This document shows positions 1 through 6,463 of a stretch of DNA of 39,749 nucleotides, in pieces. Both the position numbers and the translations under genes were made by a program. Numbering within the stretch: the first letter of the stretch is position 1; each line of letters starts with the position of its first letter. Under the pieces are notes generated by a model. The model ran no database searches, was not told the DNA's origin, and was given only the letters and a program-made list of their open reading frames with translations. Source of the DNA: Oscillospiraceae bacterium (GTDB lineage Bacteria > Bacillota > Clostridia > Oscillospirales > Ruminococcaceae); the NCBI GenBank assembly GCA_004555865.1, contig SFJO01000020.1, forward strand, positions 1 through 39,749, read 5' to 3'.

Positions 1-30
1 TCCTGTCTGCTCTCTCGAAGCAGCTTATTT

Positions 31-59
31 ATTATATCAGGCAAGCGTAAGTTTGTCAA
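31..59 (-). promoter_or_regulatory. Consensus sigma-A promoter P1, reading out of the window to the left
   Basis: Read on the minus strand this is TTGACA (59-54), a 17-nt spacer and TATAAT (36-31), a perfect match to the housekeeping consensus. Transcription would start near position 24 and leave the window. With the second promoter behind it, the arrangement resembles the tandem promoters of Firmicutes rRNA or tRNA operons. The gene it serves is outside the window, so that identity is inference. Confidence 0.8.
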
Positions 60-122
60 GCACTTTTTCGATTTTTCTTTAAGCCGCTCGGTTGAGCCGC
101 TGTCGTTCGTGACAGCTTTGAT

Positions 123-151
123 ATATTACCATGGTTTGGAGTGATTGTCAA
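123..151 (-). promoter_or_regulatory. Second tandem sigma-A promoter P2, reading left
   Basis: On the minus strand: TTGACA (151-146), 17-nt spacer, TAATAT (128-123). It lies about 92 bp upstream of P1 in the same direction. Two near-perfect promoters in tandem with an AT-rich upstream stretch are typical of a strongly transcribed stable-RNA operon. Confidence 0.7.
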
Positions 152-343
152 CACTTTTCTTTCATTTTCTTGGGTTTTCTCATTTCCACTTTGAATATGG
201 CTATGAAAAAGGATGAGTATTGCCGCAAAGACACCTTTTTTAGGTTATATCTTTACCTTATATAAATAAAGCAACGTCTATTTCATATGATAAGTCAGGT
301 CGGCCGCCATTTCCGGCTGCAACCATGAGATGCCGCCTCATCC

Positions 344-378
344 GGCCCTTCGGGCCGCCTTCCCCTCAAGGGGAAGGC
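344..378. repeat. Double-hairpin palindromic intergenic element
   Basis: Two adjacent perfect hairpins: GGCCC-ttc-GGGCC (344-356) and GCCTTCCCC-tcaa-GGGGAAGGC (357-378). A related CTCCCC...GGGGAG hairpin occurs at 33286-33309. Such short GC-rich palindromes are scattered between genes in Faecalibacterium-like genomes. Here it lies just past the sigF stop codon and may also act as its 3' end, although no T tract follows. Confidence 0.55.
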
Positions 379-394
379 TTTGACCTCATCGTCC

Positions 395-1069
395 TTACCC
401 CTGCAGCAGCATTGCGCGCAGCTTGCTTAGAAGCTTTCTCTCTCGGCGCGAAATTTGCACCTGGGTCGTGCCGAGCACTGCAGCGGTCTCGCTTTGCGTT
501 TTTCCTCGATAAAAGCGCAGGGTCAGCAGCAGGCGATCTTTCTCTGGAAGAGCCTGCATTGCTTCGGCAAGCCCGATTCGATCCGCCAGCTCTTCTTCCG
601 GCGAGTCCACCGGGATGTCCCACTCCCGGGCATCCTCTTCTTCCCCCGCAGGCGTCAGGCTGAGCGCCGGTTGGCCTGCCCGGATTGCCAACGCGATCTG
701 CTCCGGTTTGGCGTTCAGTTGCTGGGCCAGCTGGCTCACGGTTGGTTCACAGCCCTGCGTTTTCAAAAAGCGCTCCCGGCAGGCGTTGATTTTCAGCCCC
801 AGTTCTTTGGTAGAGCGGCTCACCTTCACGGTGCCGCCGTCCCGGAACAGCTTTCGGATCTCCCCCAGTATCACCGGAACTGCATAGGTAGAAAAGCAAA
901 GGCCGCGGCTGTCGTCAAACCCATCGTAGGCCTTCACCAGCCCCACGCATCCAGCCGAGTACAGGTCGTCGTACTCGATTCCTCTCCCCCGAAAACGCCC
1001 GGCGCAGGCATGTGCCAGCCCCAGATTTTCCTCAATGAACTGCTCCCGCGGGCCCAATTTGACCGTCAT
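395..1069 (-). CDS. sigF: RNA polymerase sigma-F factor, forespore-specific
   Basis: A 224-residue sigma-70 family protein without region 1, last gene of the spoIIA operon. Region 2 spans about residues 8-80, with the -10 recognition helix around FSTYAVPVILGEIRKLFRDGG (written here in two parts: FSTYAVPV and ILGEIRKLFRDGG). Region 3 follows at about 82-140. Region 4 with its helix-turn-helix is at about 170-222 (LTLRFYRGKTQSETAAVLG). In spore formers sigma-F directs the first forespore transcription and is held inactive by SpoIIAB. The ATG at 1069 is preceded by AAAGGAGGG at good spacing. Identity as sigma-F rather than sigma-B or sigma-G rests on the adjoining spoIIAB and spoIIAA genes. A 40-bp gap separates it from spoIIAB, consistent with one transcript. 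Confidence 0.95.
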   Translation of the reverse strand: MTVKLGPREQFIEENLGLAHACAGRFRGRGIEYDDLYSAGCVGLVKAYDGFDDSRGLCFSTYAVPVILGEIRKLFRDGGTVKVSRSTKELGLKINACRERFLKTQGCEPTVSQLAQQLNAKPEQIALAIRAGQPALSLTPAGEEEDAREWDIPVDSPEEELADRIGLAEAMQALPEKDRLLLTLRFYRGKTQSETAAVLGTTQVQISRRERKLLSKLRAMLLQG

Positions 1070-1109
1070 GACCGATCCCTCCTTTATAGTATGTATAAAA
1101 GAGAGTCGC

Positions 1110-1547
1110 TCACTCCTTCACCGAAAGCTGCTTTTTCAGGATCACCTTCGTGCCTTTGCCGGGCTTGGAGCGCACCTGTACCCCGTCCATAAAGCTTTGC
1201 ATCACCGCGAAGCCAAGGCCCGCCCGCTCTTCCGGATTGCCGGTGGTGAAGAGTGGCTCCATGGCGCGGTCCACGTCCGGGATGCCCACGCCTTTGTCCG
1301 CCACCGTAATTTTTACCAGCCCGTTCTCGTAGAGAGCCACGGTCAGAGTAATCACACCCAGCCCGCCGGGGTATGCATGAACGATGCAGTTGGTCACCGC
1401 TTCCGATACCGCCGTCTTGATGTCCGCCAGCTGTGGCACGGTGGGGTCTGCCTGAGCAAGAAACGCCGCCAGCGCCCCGCGGGCAAAGCTCTCGTTGACA
1501 CTGCGGGATAAAAACACAAAGCGCGCCGTATTGATGGGCTTCATCAT
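1110..1547 (-). CDS. spoIIAB: Anti-sigma-F factor and serine kinase SpoIIAB
   Basis: A 145-residue GHKL-type ATPase. The N box SEAVTNCIVHAY has Glu49 and Asn53. The ATP-lid boxes are DKGVGIP (84-90) and GLGFAV (110-115). In the family, SpoIIAB binds sigma-F in the pre-divisional cell and phosphorylates SpoIIAA on a serine; unphosphorylated SpoIIAA releases sigma-F in the forespore. Its start codon overlaps the end of spoIIAA by 4 bp (ATGA), so the two are translationally coupled. Two consecutive Met codons (1547 and 1544) are possible starts. Length is normal for the family (about 140-150). Confidence 0.95.
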   Translation of the reverse strand: MMKPINTARFVFLSRSVNESFARGALAAFLAQADPTVPQLADIKTAVSEAVTNCIVHAYPGGLGVITLTVALYENGLVKITVADKGVGIPDVDRAMEPLFTTGNPEERAGLGFAVMQSFMDGVQVRSKPGKGTKVILKKQLSVKE

Positions 1548-1855
1548 GCCTGTCCTCCTTTTTGATAGGCCACCCGGGCCAGCTGCAGCATTCGCTCCAC
1601 AGCAGCCGGCGGATGCTGCACCACCAGTTTGCCCTCCAGCTGCATCATGCGGCGCTGCCGGCCAAGAATCAGCCCGACGCCGGAAGAATCCATAAAACTG
1701 ACCCCGCCAAAATCCAGGACCAGAACGCGCGGCAGCTGACGCAGGGTCGTCTCGTCAATGCGCTGCCGCAGCATCTGCGCGGTGTGATGGTCAATTTCTC
1801 CGCTCAGATACGCCACCAGCACCTCTCCGGCGCTTTGAAATGTCACATCCGCCAT
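1544..1855 (-). CDS. spoIIAA: Anti-sigma-F factor antagonist SpoIIAA (STAS domain)
   Basis: A 103-residue single STAS domain. The phosphorylation loop reads FMDSSGVGLILG, with the second serine at position 58, the same position as the phosphorylated Ser58 of Bacillus subtilis SpoIIAA. It is the first gene of the spoIIA operon and counteracts SpoIIAB to free sigma-F. The ATG at 1855 is chosen over an upstream Met at 1885 because GGGAAGGGAG lies 8 nt before it, and the extra 10 upstream residues are not part of the fold. No clear sigma-H promoter could be picked out in the 70 bp before the upstream terminator. Confidence 0.94.
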   Translation of the reverse strand: MADVTFQSAGEVLVAYLSGEIDHHTAQMLRQRIDETTLRQLPRVLVLDFGGVSFMDSSGVGLILGRQRRMMQLEGKLVVQHPPAAVERMLQLARVAYQKGGQA

Positions 1856-1925
1856 ATTGTTTTCTCCCTTCCCGACGGGATTCATCCCGCCTGTTTTCAG
1901 GCGTTTGGGTTCATGGCAAACAACA

Positions 1926-1968
1926 AAACCCGTACACCGATGGTTTCAACACCAGTGTACGGGTTTTT
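1926..1968 (-). terminator. Hairpin terminator between the HD/ydbC pair and spoIIAA
   Basis: A perfect 12-bp stem AAACCCGTACAC / GTGTACGGGTTT with a 17-nt loop that itself contains TGGT/ACCA. On the minus strand the stem runs into TTTTGTTGTTTG, and on the plus strand into TTTTTC. It ends the upstream minus-strand pair and insulates the sporulation operon. Confidence 0.75.
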
Positions 1969-2008
1969 CGTTGCAAATGCTGCCGCAGTGTGTCGTCGAT
2001 GCGGCGGG

Positions 2009-2578
2009 TCAGTGGCGGCCGGTTCCTTTTTCCATCAGATAGGTGGCTTTCAGGTCGGCCATATGCAGTTTGACCGCAATGGGGTAGGCGTCATACGCCT
2101 GGCTGATGGCAAAACAGCCGCCCTTTGCGGCATCGTCAAAGCCGCCCATGTGCCAGCGAATGGCCACCGCCTCCGCCGTTTTGAGCTTCATGAACCGCTC
2201 AATGAGAAACACGCTCTTCTCGCCGTGGCCATAGGGGAATGCGTCCTCCACGGTAAAGGTCGGCACACGCTCCCACTGGCCGGCCTCGTTTTTCACATTG
2301 CGGAAGCCTGGCTTGTAATAGTTTGCCTTGCACAAATCATGCAGCAGCGCACAGATGGCAAAGCTCTCGGGGCTGTCGCCCTCTTCCAGCTGTTCCATCA
2401 GCGCGTGGTATACGTTCAGGCTGTGCATCACAAGCCCTTCCGCACAGGCGCCGTGGAACCGGGTGGAGGCCGGAGCGGTAAAAAAATCCGTTCCTTCCAT
2501 CCAGGTCAGCAGCTTTTCAGAGCCGGGGCGGGCGATCTGGCTGCGGAATATCTCACAGAATTCCTCTTTGTAGCCCAT
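2009..2578 (-). CDS. HD-domain protein, putative phosphohydrolase
   Basis: 189 residues with an HD-type metal site: a first histidine in the GLVMHSLNV helix (His52) and the His-Asp pair in ALLHDLCKA (His80-Asp81), followed by a later IRWHMGG histidine. HD proteins commonly hydrolyse nucleotides or phosphodiesters. The substrate here cannot be told from sequence. It starts at ATG 2578, overlapping the stop of the upstream ydbC-like gene by one base (TAATG), so translation is coupled. No membrane or signal segments are seen, so it is probably cytosolic. Confidence 0.75.
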   Translation of the reverse strand: MGYKEEFCEIFRSQIARPGSEKLLTWMEGTDFFTAPASTRFHGACAEGLVMHSLNVYHALMEQLEEGDSPESFAICALLHDLCKANYYKPGFRNVKNEAGQWERVPTFTVEDAFPYGHGEKSVFLIERFMKLKTAEAVAIRWHMGGFDDAAKGGCFAISQAYDAYPIAVKLHMADLKATYLMEKGTGRH

Positions 2579-2799
2579 TACAGCTCCATATCCTCCAGAA
2601 TGCCCTTGAGGATGGCCAGCTCGTCATGGGTCAGACTGATGCCCTTGCCCATCTTGACCCCGTCGGGCGCCCAGTCGCGGATGTCATACTTCGGCTCGCG
2701 GCCGTTCCAGCTGACCATATTCAGCTGGCGCTCCCAGCCGTTGGGGTTCTGCGAAAGCACCGCAATGCGTTCCGTGATCTCGTATTTGAATTCTGCCAT
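2578..2799 (-). CDS. Small YdbC-type (PC4-like) putative ssDNA-binding protein
   Basis: 73 residues beginning MAEFKYEITERIAVLS, with the core GWERQLNMVSWNGREPKYDIRDW (read as GWERQLNMVSWNG then REPKYDIRDW). This pattern is typical of YdbC/PC4-like proteins, which fold as a beta sheet plus C-terminal helix and bind single-stranded nucleic acid. The GISLT..E...L tail fits the helix. The ATG at 2799 has GGAAGG upstream; the Met at 2820 would add seven residues not typical of the family. Its partner in this two-gene unit is the HD protein, overlapping by one base. Confidence 0.75.
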   Translation of the reverse strand: MAEFKYEITERIAVLSQNPNGWERQLNMVSWNGREPKYDIRDWAPDGVKMGKGISLTHDELAILKGILEDMEL

Positions 2800-2936
2800 G
2801 GATGGCACCTTCCTTTTCATTAGTCTGGGTACATTCTAATGGTTTGAATTGGAAAATGCAAGTCCCTTCCGGCAGAACGAATCCTGCTCTTGCCACATCC
2901 CGGCCCGATTGTTTCCCTGTGGCGTTTCTGTCCAGC

Positions 2937-3242
2937 TCAATGAATGAATCTCTGGCGGTCATCCCGCAGATTTTCCACCGCGCGGGGCGTTTCCACCCAG
3001 CCGTCCACGCCGGTTGCCGCCTGAACATCCATATAATACATCAACCCCCGCAGGCTGCCGCCCAGCATGGCGCGGGCCGCCGCCTGCTGGCTGGGCAAGC
3101 AATGGCAGAGCGTCTGCCGGCTCACCGCCCCCGGGGCCGCCTTGCCCGCCGGGTGGTTGACCAGCGGCGGCAGCGGATCGCGGGGCAAACTCTCCGTTTT
3201 TTCCGGCACGGTGTTTTCATTCCGGTTCAAATGCTGTTTCAT
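2937..3242 (-). CDS. Hypothetical 101-residue protein
   Basis: No family recognised. Support for a real gene is an AGGAGG ribosome binding site 8 nt before ATG 3242, a plausible promoter at 3299-3328, and lack of an overlapping better candidate. The N-terminal third is polar and proline-rich (residues 1-40). The C-terminal part (about 50-101) looks folded, with AARAMLGGSLRGLMYYMDV, then a tryptophan in VDGWVETPRA and the tail LRDDRQRFIH. It contains two cysteines close together (TLCHCLP), which could bind a metal. No membrane segment. A spore-related role is possible from context but unsupported. Confidence 0.5.
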   Translation of the reverse strand: MKQHLNRNENTVPEKTESLPRDPLPPLVNHPAGKAAPGAVSRQTLCHCLPSQQAAARAMLGGSLRGLMYYMDVQAATGVDGWVETPRAVENLRDDRQRFIH

Positions 3243-3298
3243 ATCAGTCGCCTCCTGGCCACAGCTTGCCCCAAACAAGCCTTTGCTATACGTCAAAA

Positions 3299-3328
3299 AA
3301 TATATCTGATTATCGCCTGTTTTTTCAA
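3299..3328 (-). promoter_or_regulatory. Putative sigma-A promoter for the hypothetical gene
   Basis: On the minus strand: TTGAAA (3328-3323), 18-nt spacer, TATATT (3304-3299); five of six matches in each hexamer. The predicted start is about 50 bp before the ATG at 3242. It is divergent from the tRNA promoter 27 bp away. Confidence 0.55.
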
Positions 3329-3354
3329 AATCTAAAATTTTATCAGAAAATCAG

Positions 3355-3383
3355 TTGACAAAGCCGTTCTCCCGCGCTATAAT
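3355..3383 (+). promoter_or_regulatory. Consensus promoter for tRNA-Gln
   Basis: TTGACA (3355-3360), 17-nt spacer, TATAAT (3378-3383): a perfect consensus. Transcription would begin about 37 bp before the mature 5' end of the tRNA at 3427. Confidence 0.9.
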
Positions 3384-3426
3384 AAGCAACGTTGAGAGCA
3401 CAACAGCTTCTCACACATCCAAATAT

Positions 3427-3500
3427 TGGGGATTTGCATAGTGGCAGTGCGGTAGACTCTGACTCTACTTGTGGTGGTTCGATTCCATCATCCCCAACCA
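3427..3500 (+). tRNA. tRNA-Gln, anticodon CTG
   Basis: The acceptor stem TGGGGAT (3427-3433) pairs fully with ATCCCCA (3490-3496), followed by discriminator A and encoded CCA. The anticodon stem GTAGA/TCTAC (3452-3456 and 3464-3468) closes a 7-nt loop with CTG at 3459-3461, reading CAG. The T arm GGTGG-TTCGATT-CCATC has one G-T pair. The short D arm is weak (GCA/TGC). The UG-rich acceptor is usual for glutamine tRNA. Confidence 0.9.
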
Positions 3501-3537
3501 AAATTGCAGCAGCACCTGATTGCTGCTGCAATTTTTT
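3501..3537 (+). terminator. Intrinsic terminator after tRNA-Gln
   Basis: Perfect 14-bp stem AAATTGCAGCAGCA / TGCTGCTGCAATTT with a 6-nt loop, running into six Ts. It starts at the base after the CCA end and ends 4 bp before tRNA-Pro, so the two tRNAs are largely separated by a terminator. Confidence 0.85.
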
Positions 3538-3540
3538 CAT

Positions 3541-3616
3541 CGGGGTGTAGCGCAGTTGGTAGCGCGCCTGGTTCGGGACTAGGAAGCCGTGGGTTCAAAT
3601 CCCGTCACTCCGACCA
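3541..3616 (+). tRNA. tRNA-Pro, anticodon CGG
   Basis: Acceptor CGGGGTG (3541-3547) pairs with CACTCCG (3606-3612) with one G-T pair, then A and encoded CCA (3614-3616). The anticodon stem CCTGG/CTAGG closes the loop TTCGGGA with anticodon CGG, reading CCG codons. The T arm is GTGGGTTCAAATCCCGT. No promoter was seen in the 4 bp between the upstream terminator and this tRNA, so it probably depends on readthrough from tRNA-Gln. Confidence 0.93.
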
Positions 3617-3650
3617 TAGACCTGTGACAGTGTCGCAGGTCTATTTTTTT
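3617..3650 (+). terminator. Intrinsic terminator after tRNA-Pro
   Basis: Stem TAGACCTG / CAGGTCTA (3617-3624 and 3636-3643), extended inward by TGTGAC/GTCGCA pairs, then seven Ts. It begins immediately after the CCA. Confidence 0.88.
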
Positions 3651-3686
3651 GTTTCAAACCGTTTTGCAATTTGCAGCCGCATAAGC

Positions 3687-3726
3687 AAACGCCCACCCTG
3701 CACTGAGGTGCAGGGTGGGCGTTTTT
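3687..3726. terminator. Bidirectional terminator between the tRNAs and the DUF4230 genes
   Basis: Perfect stem AAACGCCCACCCTGCAC / GTGCAGGGTGGGCGTTT with a TGAG loop. Plus-strand exit is TTTTTTC and minus-strand exit is TTTGCTTATG. It separates converging transcription from both sides. Confidence 0.85.
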
Positions 3727-3773
3727 TCAATTTAGTCCGCGTTTCACACAGCAGGCCGTTCACACGGTCAGGT

Positions 3774-4373
3774 TCAAGCAGTCTCATCCTCTTCAATGTA
3801 ATGGAATTCCACCTGATATTCCGTTCCGGTGGCTTTGGCCAGGCTGTTCACGTAATTTCTCATCAGCTCCTCCGCTCTTTTCTGGGCCAGATTCATCATA
3901 TTGTTGTCGGCCTCCACCGTCTTTTGCAGACCATCCTGTGCATCCTGAAAGGCAGCCACCTCGTCCTGCGCCGTCACAGGTGCAGAATCCTTATCCACAA
4001 TGTAGGAATCCTTGCTCAGCGAATCTCCGTTCACCTTGCAATTCAGCACCCGCGCCCTGGGCAGCGTGATGCTCACCACATCGCCCTGAAGTTCCATGCT
4101 CACCTGATCCGCATCGATTCCGAGAACCGCCGTGGCCGAATATTCCACCCAGAAGCGCTTCCCTTTCGTCATCCACAAAAAACGCTCTACTTTTTGTCCA
4201 TCCTGGTATTTTGCAAGGTTGTGGTACTCGCATTCCAGCACCGCCAACTGGCAGATCGTCTTCACCTGTTCCTCCTGCGGAAGCGGAAGCGCCGGCTCCT
4301 CAGCCTTGCCGCAGGCGGTGGTCAAAAGCAGCAGGGCCGTCACGCAGGCTGCCGCTACACTCTGTTTTTTCAT
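3774..4373 (-). CDS. DUF4230 lipoprotein
   Basis: 199 residues with a lipoprotein signal: positively charged start, hydrophobic stretch, then lipobox LTTAC with the lipidated Cys at residue 21. The mature part carries the DUF4230 pattern seen in many clostridial and bacteroidal membrane-anchored proteins: an aromatic beta region, VGIDADQV-like (here LGIDADQV), then LPRARVLNCKV. Function of the family is unknown. Start chosen at ATG 4373 because GAGG lies 7 nt upstream and the signal peptide begins there; an in-frame GTG at 4382 is weaker. The stop of the upstream paralogue (4384-4386) sits inside its ribosome binding region, so both are one operon. Confidence 0.75.
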   Translation of the reverse strand: MKKQSVAAACVTALLLLTTACGKAEEPALPLPQEEQVKTICQLAVLECEYHNLAKYQDGQKVERFLWMTKGKRFWVEYSATAVLGIDADQVSMELQGDVVSITLPRARVLNCKVNGDSLSKDSYIVDKDSAPVTAQDEVAAFQDAQDGLQKTVEADNNMMNLAQKRAEELMRNYVNSLAKATGTEYQVEFHYIEEDETA

Positions 4374-4383
4374 CGCTCGCACC

Positions 4384-5001
4384 TCATTCCACCACCAGCG
4401 TGTATTCCGGGTACAGCTGCTCGACCAGCGGGCGGGTCAAGGCTTCCACCGTATTCACTGCATTCTCCCGGGCAAGTTCCAAAATGGCCTCGCTGCAGCT
4501 GCATTCACGATCTGCATCCTCCTGGCAGGCCTTGTAGGCCCGCTCGGTCACGCCGGATGTATCGGCCTTTTTGTTGTTGAACATAAAATCCAGCGAGGAT
4601 ACATCCACATTTGCATCCATGAAATGGGCAGCCGGAACCCGGATCGTCACCGTCTTGCTTGCTTCATCAATCTCGGGCTGCAGCTCGTTAAAATTCACCC
4701 CGGCCTGCGCCTGCGCTTCATAGGCAACGTAGTAGTCCAGCTTATCGGGATTTTTTTCATTCATCACCTGGGCTACGCCGTTGTAGGTGGAGGTAACCGT
4801 GGAAAGATCGCTCACCGGGATCATATCGGTCAGCGTCGAAACGGTCAGCACCTGCGGCTCCGGCTTTTTTCGGTGCTCGTTCACCCGCTGGGCAACCAGC
4901 ACCGCCACGGCTGCCGCCAGCACCACGATCAGAATCATCATCCACTTGCGGAGCTTTTTGTCCAGCTTTCTGCCGAATGCCCCCAACAGGTTTCTGCTCA
5001 T
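4384..5001 (-). CDS. DUF4230 protein with N-terminal membrane anchor
   Basis: 205 residues: a basic juxtamembrane stretch (GRKLDKKLRK), one transmembrane helix at about 20-38 (MMILIVVLAAAVAVLVA), then an extracellular DUF4230 domain. It ends in paired motifs SEAILELARENAV and RPLVEQLYPEY. It is a distant paralogue of the lipoprotein that follows. ATG 5001 has AAAGGAG 8 nt upstream; the open frame extends to 5103 but has no better site. Probably the two proteins act together at the outer membrane face; the role is unknown. Confidence 0.72.
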   Translation of the reverse strand: MSRNLLGAFGRKLDKKLRKWMMILIVVLAAAVAVLVAQRVNEHRKKPEPQVLTVSTLTDMIPVSDLSTVTSTYNGVAQVMNEKNPDKLDYYVAYEAQAQAGVNFNELQPEIDEASKTVTIRVPAAHFMDANVDVSSLDFMFNNKKADTSGVTERAYKACQEDADRECSCSEAILELARENAVNTVEALTRPLVEQLYPEYTLVVE

Positions 5002-5150
5002 CGCTGCTTCTCCTTTGATAAAAGGCCAAAAATCGATTTTTTCTGCGTTTGGCTTCATTATACTGCTTCCGACAGCATCCCGCAAGGTTCGCCTTTCCGC
5101 CATTTTGCCCGCATTTTACCCAGCCTTCACCCACTATGTACACAAATCAG

Positions 5151-5177
5151 TTGACAAAATTTCATTTGGGGCATACT
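5151..5177 (+). promoter_or_regulatory. Tentative promoter for pfkA
   Basis: TTGACA at 5151-5156 is a perfect -35, but the -10 is poor: CATACT at 5172-5177 after only 15 nt. It is in the 255-bp gap between the divergent DUF4230 operon and pfkA. No other promoter-like pair was seen in this gap. Confidence 0.4.
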
Positions 5178-5256
5178 CTCTTATTTGTAAAGGAAATCGC
5201 GCGGGCCGGGCCGTTTGTGCCCTGCGCACCGCGCTTGCAAAGAGAGGTTAGAAGGT

Positions 5257-6333
5257 ATGAAAAAACGTGTAGGCATTCTTACTTCCGGCGGCGACTGCCC
5301 CGGCCTGAACGCCACCCTGCGCGGCGTGGCCAAAGCGCTGTATGAGCGCATGGGCGACAATGTGGAGATTGTGGGCATCTCCAACGGCTATTACGGCCTG
5401 ATCAACGGCGATGCGCGGGTCATGCAGCCGGATGAATTTTCCGGCATTCTGACGGTGGGCGGCACCATTCTCGGCACCAAGCGCACCCCCTTTAAGCTGA
5501 TGCGCGTAGTGGGAGACGACCAGGTGGATAAGGTGGCCGCCATGAAGAAGAATTATAAGGACCTGAAGCTGGACTGCCTGCTTACCCTGGGCGGCAACGG
5601 CACCCACAAAACCGCCAACCTGCTCAGTGAGGAGGGGCTGAATATCATCGGCCTGCCCAAGACCATTGACAACGATATTTACGGCACCGACGTGACCTTC
5701 GGCTTTCACACCGCCGTGGACATTGCCACCGAGGTGATCGACCGGGTTCACACCACCGCCGGCAGTCACAGCCGCGTAATGGTGGTGGAGTTGATGGGCA
5801 ACAAGGCCGGTTGGCTGACCCTGTACGCCGGCATTGCCGGCGGCGCGGACATCATCCTGATTCCCGAGCTGCCCTATTCCATCGACCATGTGTGCGCCGC
5901 CGTGGAAAAGCGCGCACAAAAGGGCAAGAACTTCTCCATTCTGGCGGTGGCCGAGGGTGTGTATGACGTGGAGGAAGCCCGCATGAAGAAGAAGGAGCGG
6001 GCCGCCCGCCGGGCCGACGCCGGTGAAACCACCGCCACCAACCGCATTGCCCGGCAGATTGAGCAGATGACCGGCTTTGAAACCCGCGTCTGCGTGCCCG
6101 GGCATATGCAGCGGGGCGGTTCCCCCTCCGCTTACGACCGGGTGCTGGCCACCCAATTCGGCACCTACGCCGCTAAGCTGGTGGAAGCGGAGCGCTTCGG
6201 TGTGACCGTGGCCATGAAGAACGGCCATGTGTGCGAGAACGCCCTCAGCGAGATCGCCGGCAAGAGCCGCCTTGTGCCCGAAAGCCACGATATGCTGGCC
6301 GTGGCCCGCCGCATGGGCATCAGCCTGGGCTGA
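5257..6333 (+). CDS. pfkA: 6-phosphofructokinase
   Basis: 358 residues of the PfkA fold, phosphorylating fructose 6-phosphate in glycolysis. The nucleotide loop is TSGGDCPGLN (9-18), the second glycine loop is LGGNGT (111-116), and the catalytic loop is PKTIDND (134-140). Substrate residues lie in TTAGSHSRVMVVELMG. At the diagnostic positions it has Gly in GGNG (ATP-type rather than the Asp of pyrophosphate enzymes) but Lys in PKTIDND (as in pyrophosphate and mixed-substrate clades). This is the combination of the group III lineage, generally ATP-using. ATG 5257 is favoured because the conserved KKRVGILTSGG begins there; the upstream purine run AGAGAGG...AGAAGG serves as binding site. Longer than the 320-residue Bacillus type. 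Confidence 0.92.
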   Translation: MKKRVGILTSGGDCPGLNATLRGVAKALYERMGDNVEIVGISNGYYGLINGDARVMQPDEFSGILTVGGTILGTKRTPFKLMRVVGDDQVDKVAAMKKNYKDLKLDCLLTLGGNGTHKTANLLSEEGLNIIGLPKTIDNDIYGTDVTFGFHTAVDIATEVIDRVHTTAGSHSRVMVVELMGNKAGWLTLYAGIAGGADIILIPELPYSIDHVCAAVEKRAQKGKNFSILAVAEGVYDVEEARMKKKERAARRADAGETTATNRIARQIEQMTGFETRVCVPGHMQRGGSPSAYDRVLATQFGTYAAKLVEAERFGVTVAMKNGHVCENALSEIAGKSRLVPESHDMLAVARRMGISLG

Positions 6334-6463
6334 CCTGCTTTTTGCACAGCTGCCGAGGTGAGCAACCGAGAATTCAAACCGGTTATGCCCGCCCCGGCTT
6401 TTTTCTGCGTGATTTTGTCATCAAAACACATTTTTCTGTCTTTTCAACACGAGGAACCCCTCC

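Noticed and set aside
6380..6405. Short GC stem followed by six Ts after pfkA as an intrinsic terminator.
   Set aside because: The stem is only four or five base pairs with a poor loop; too weak to list as a feature.
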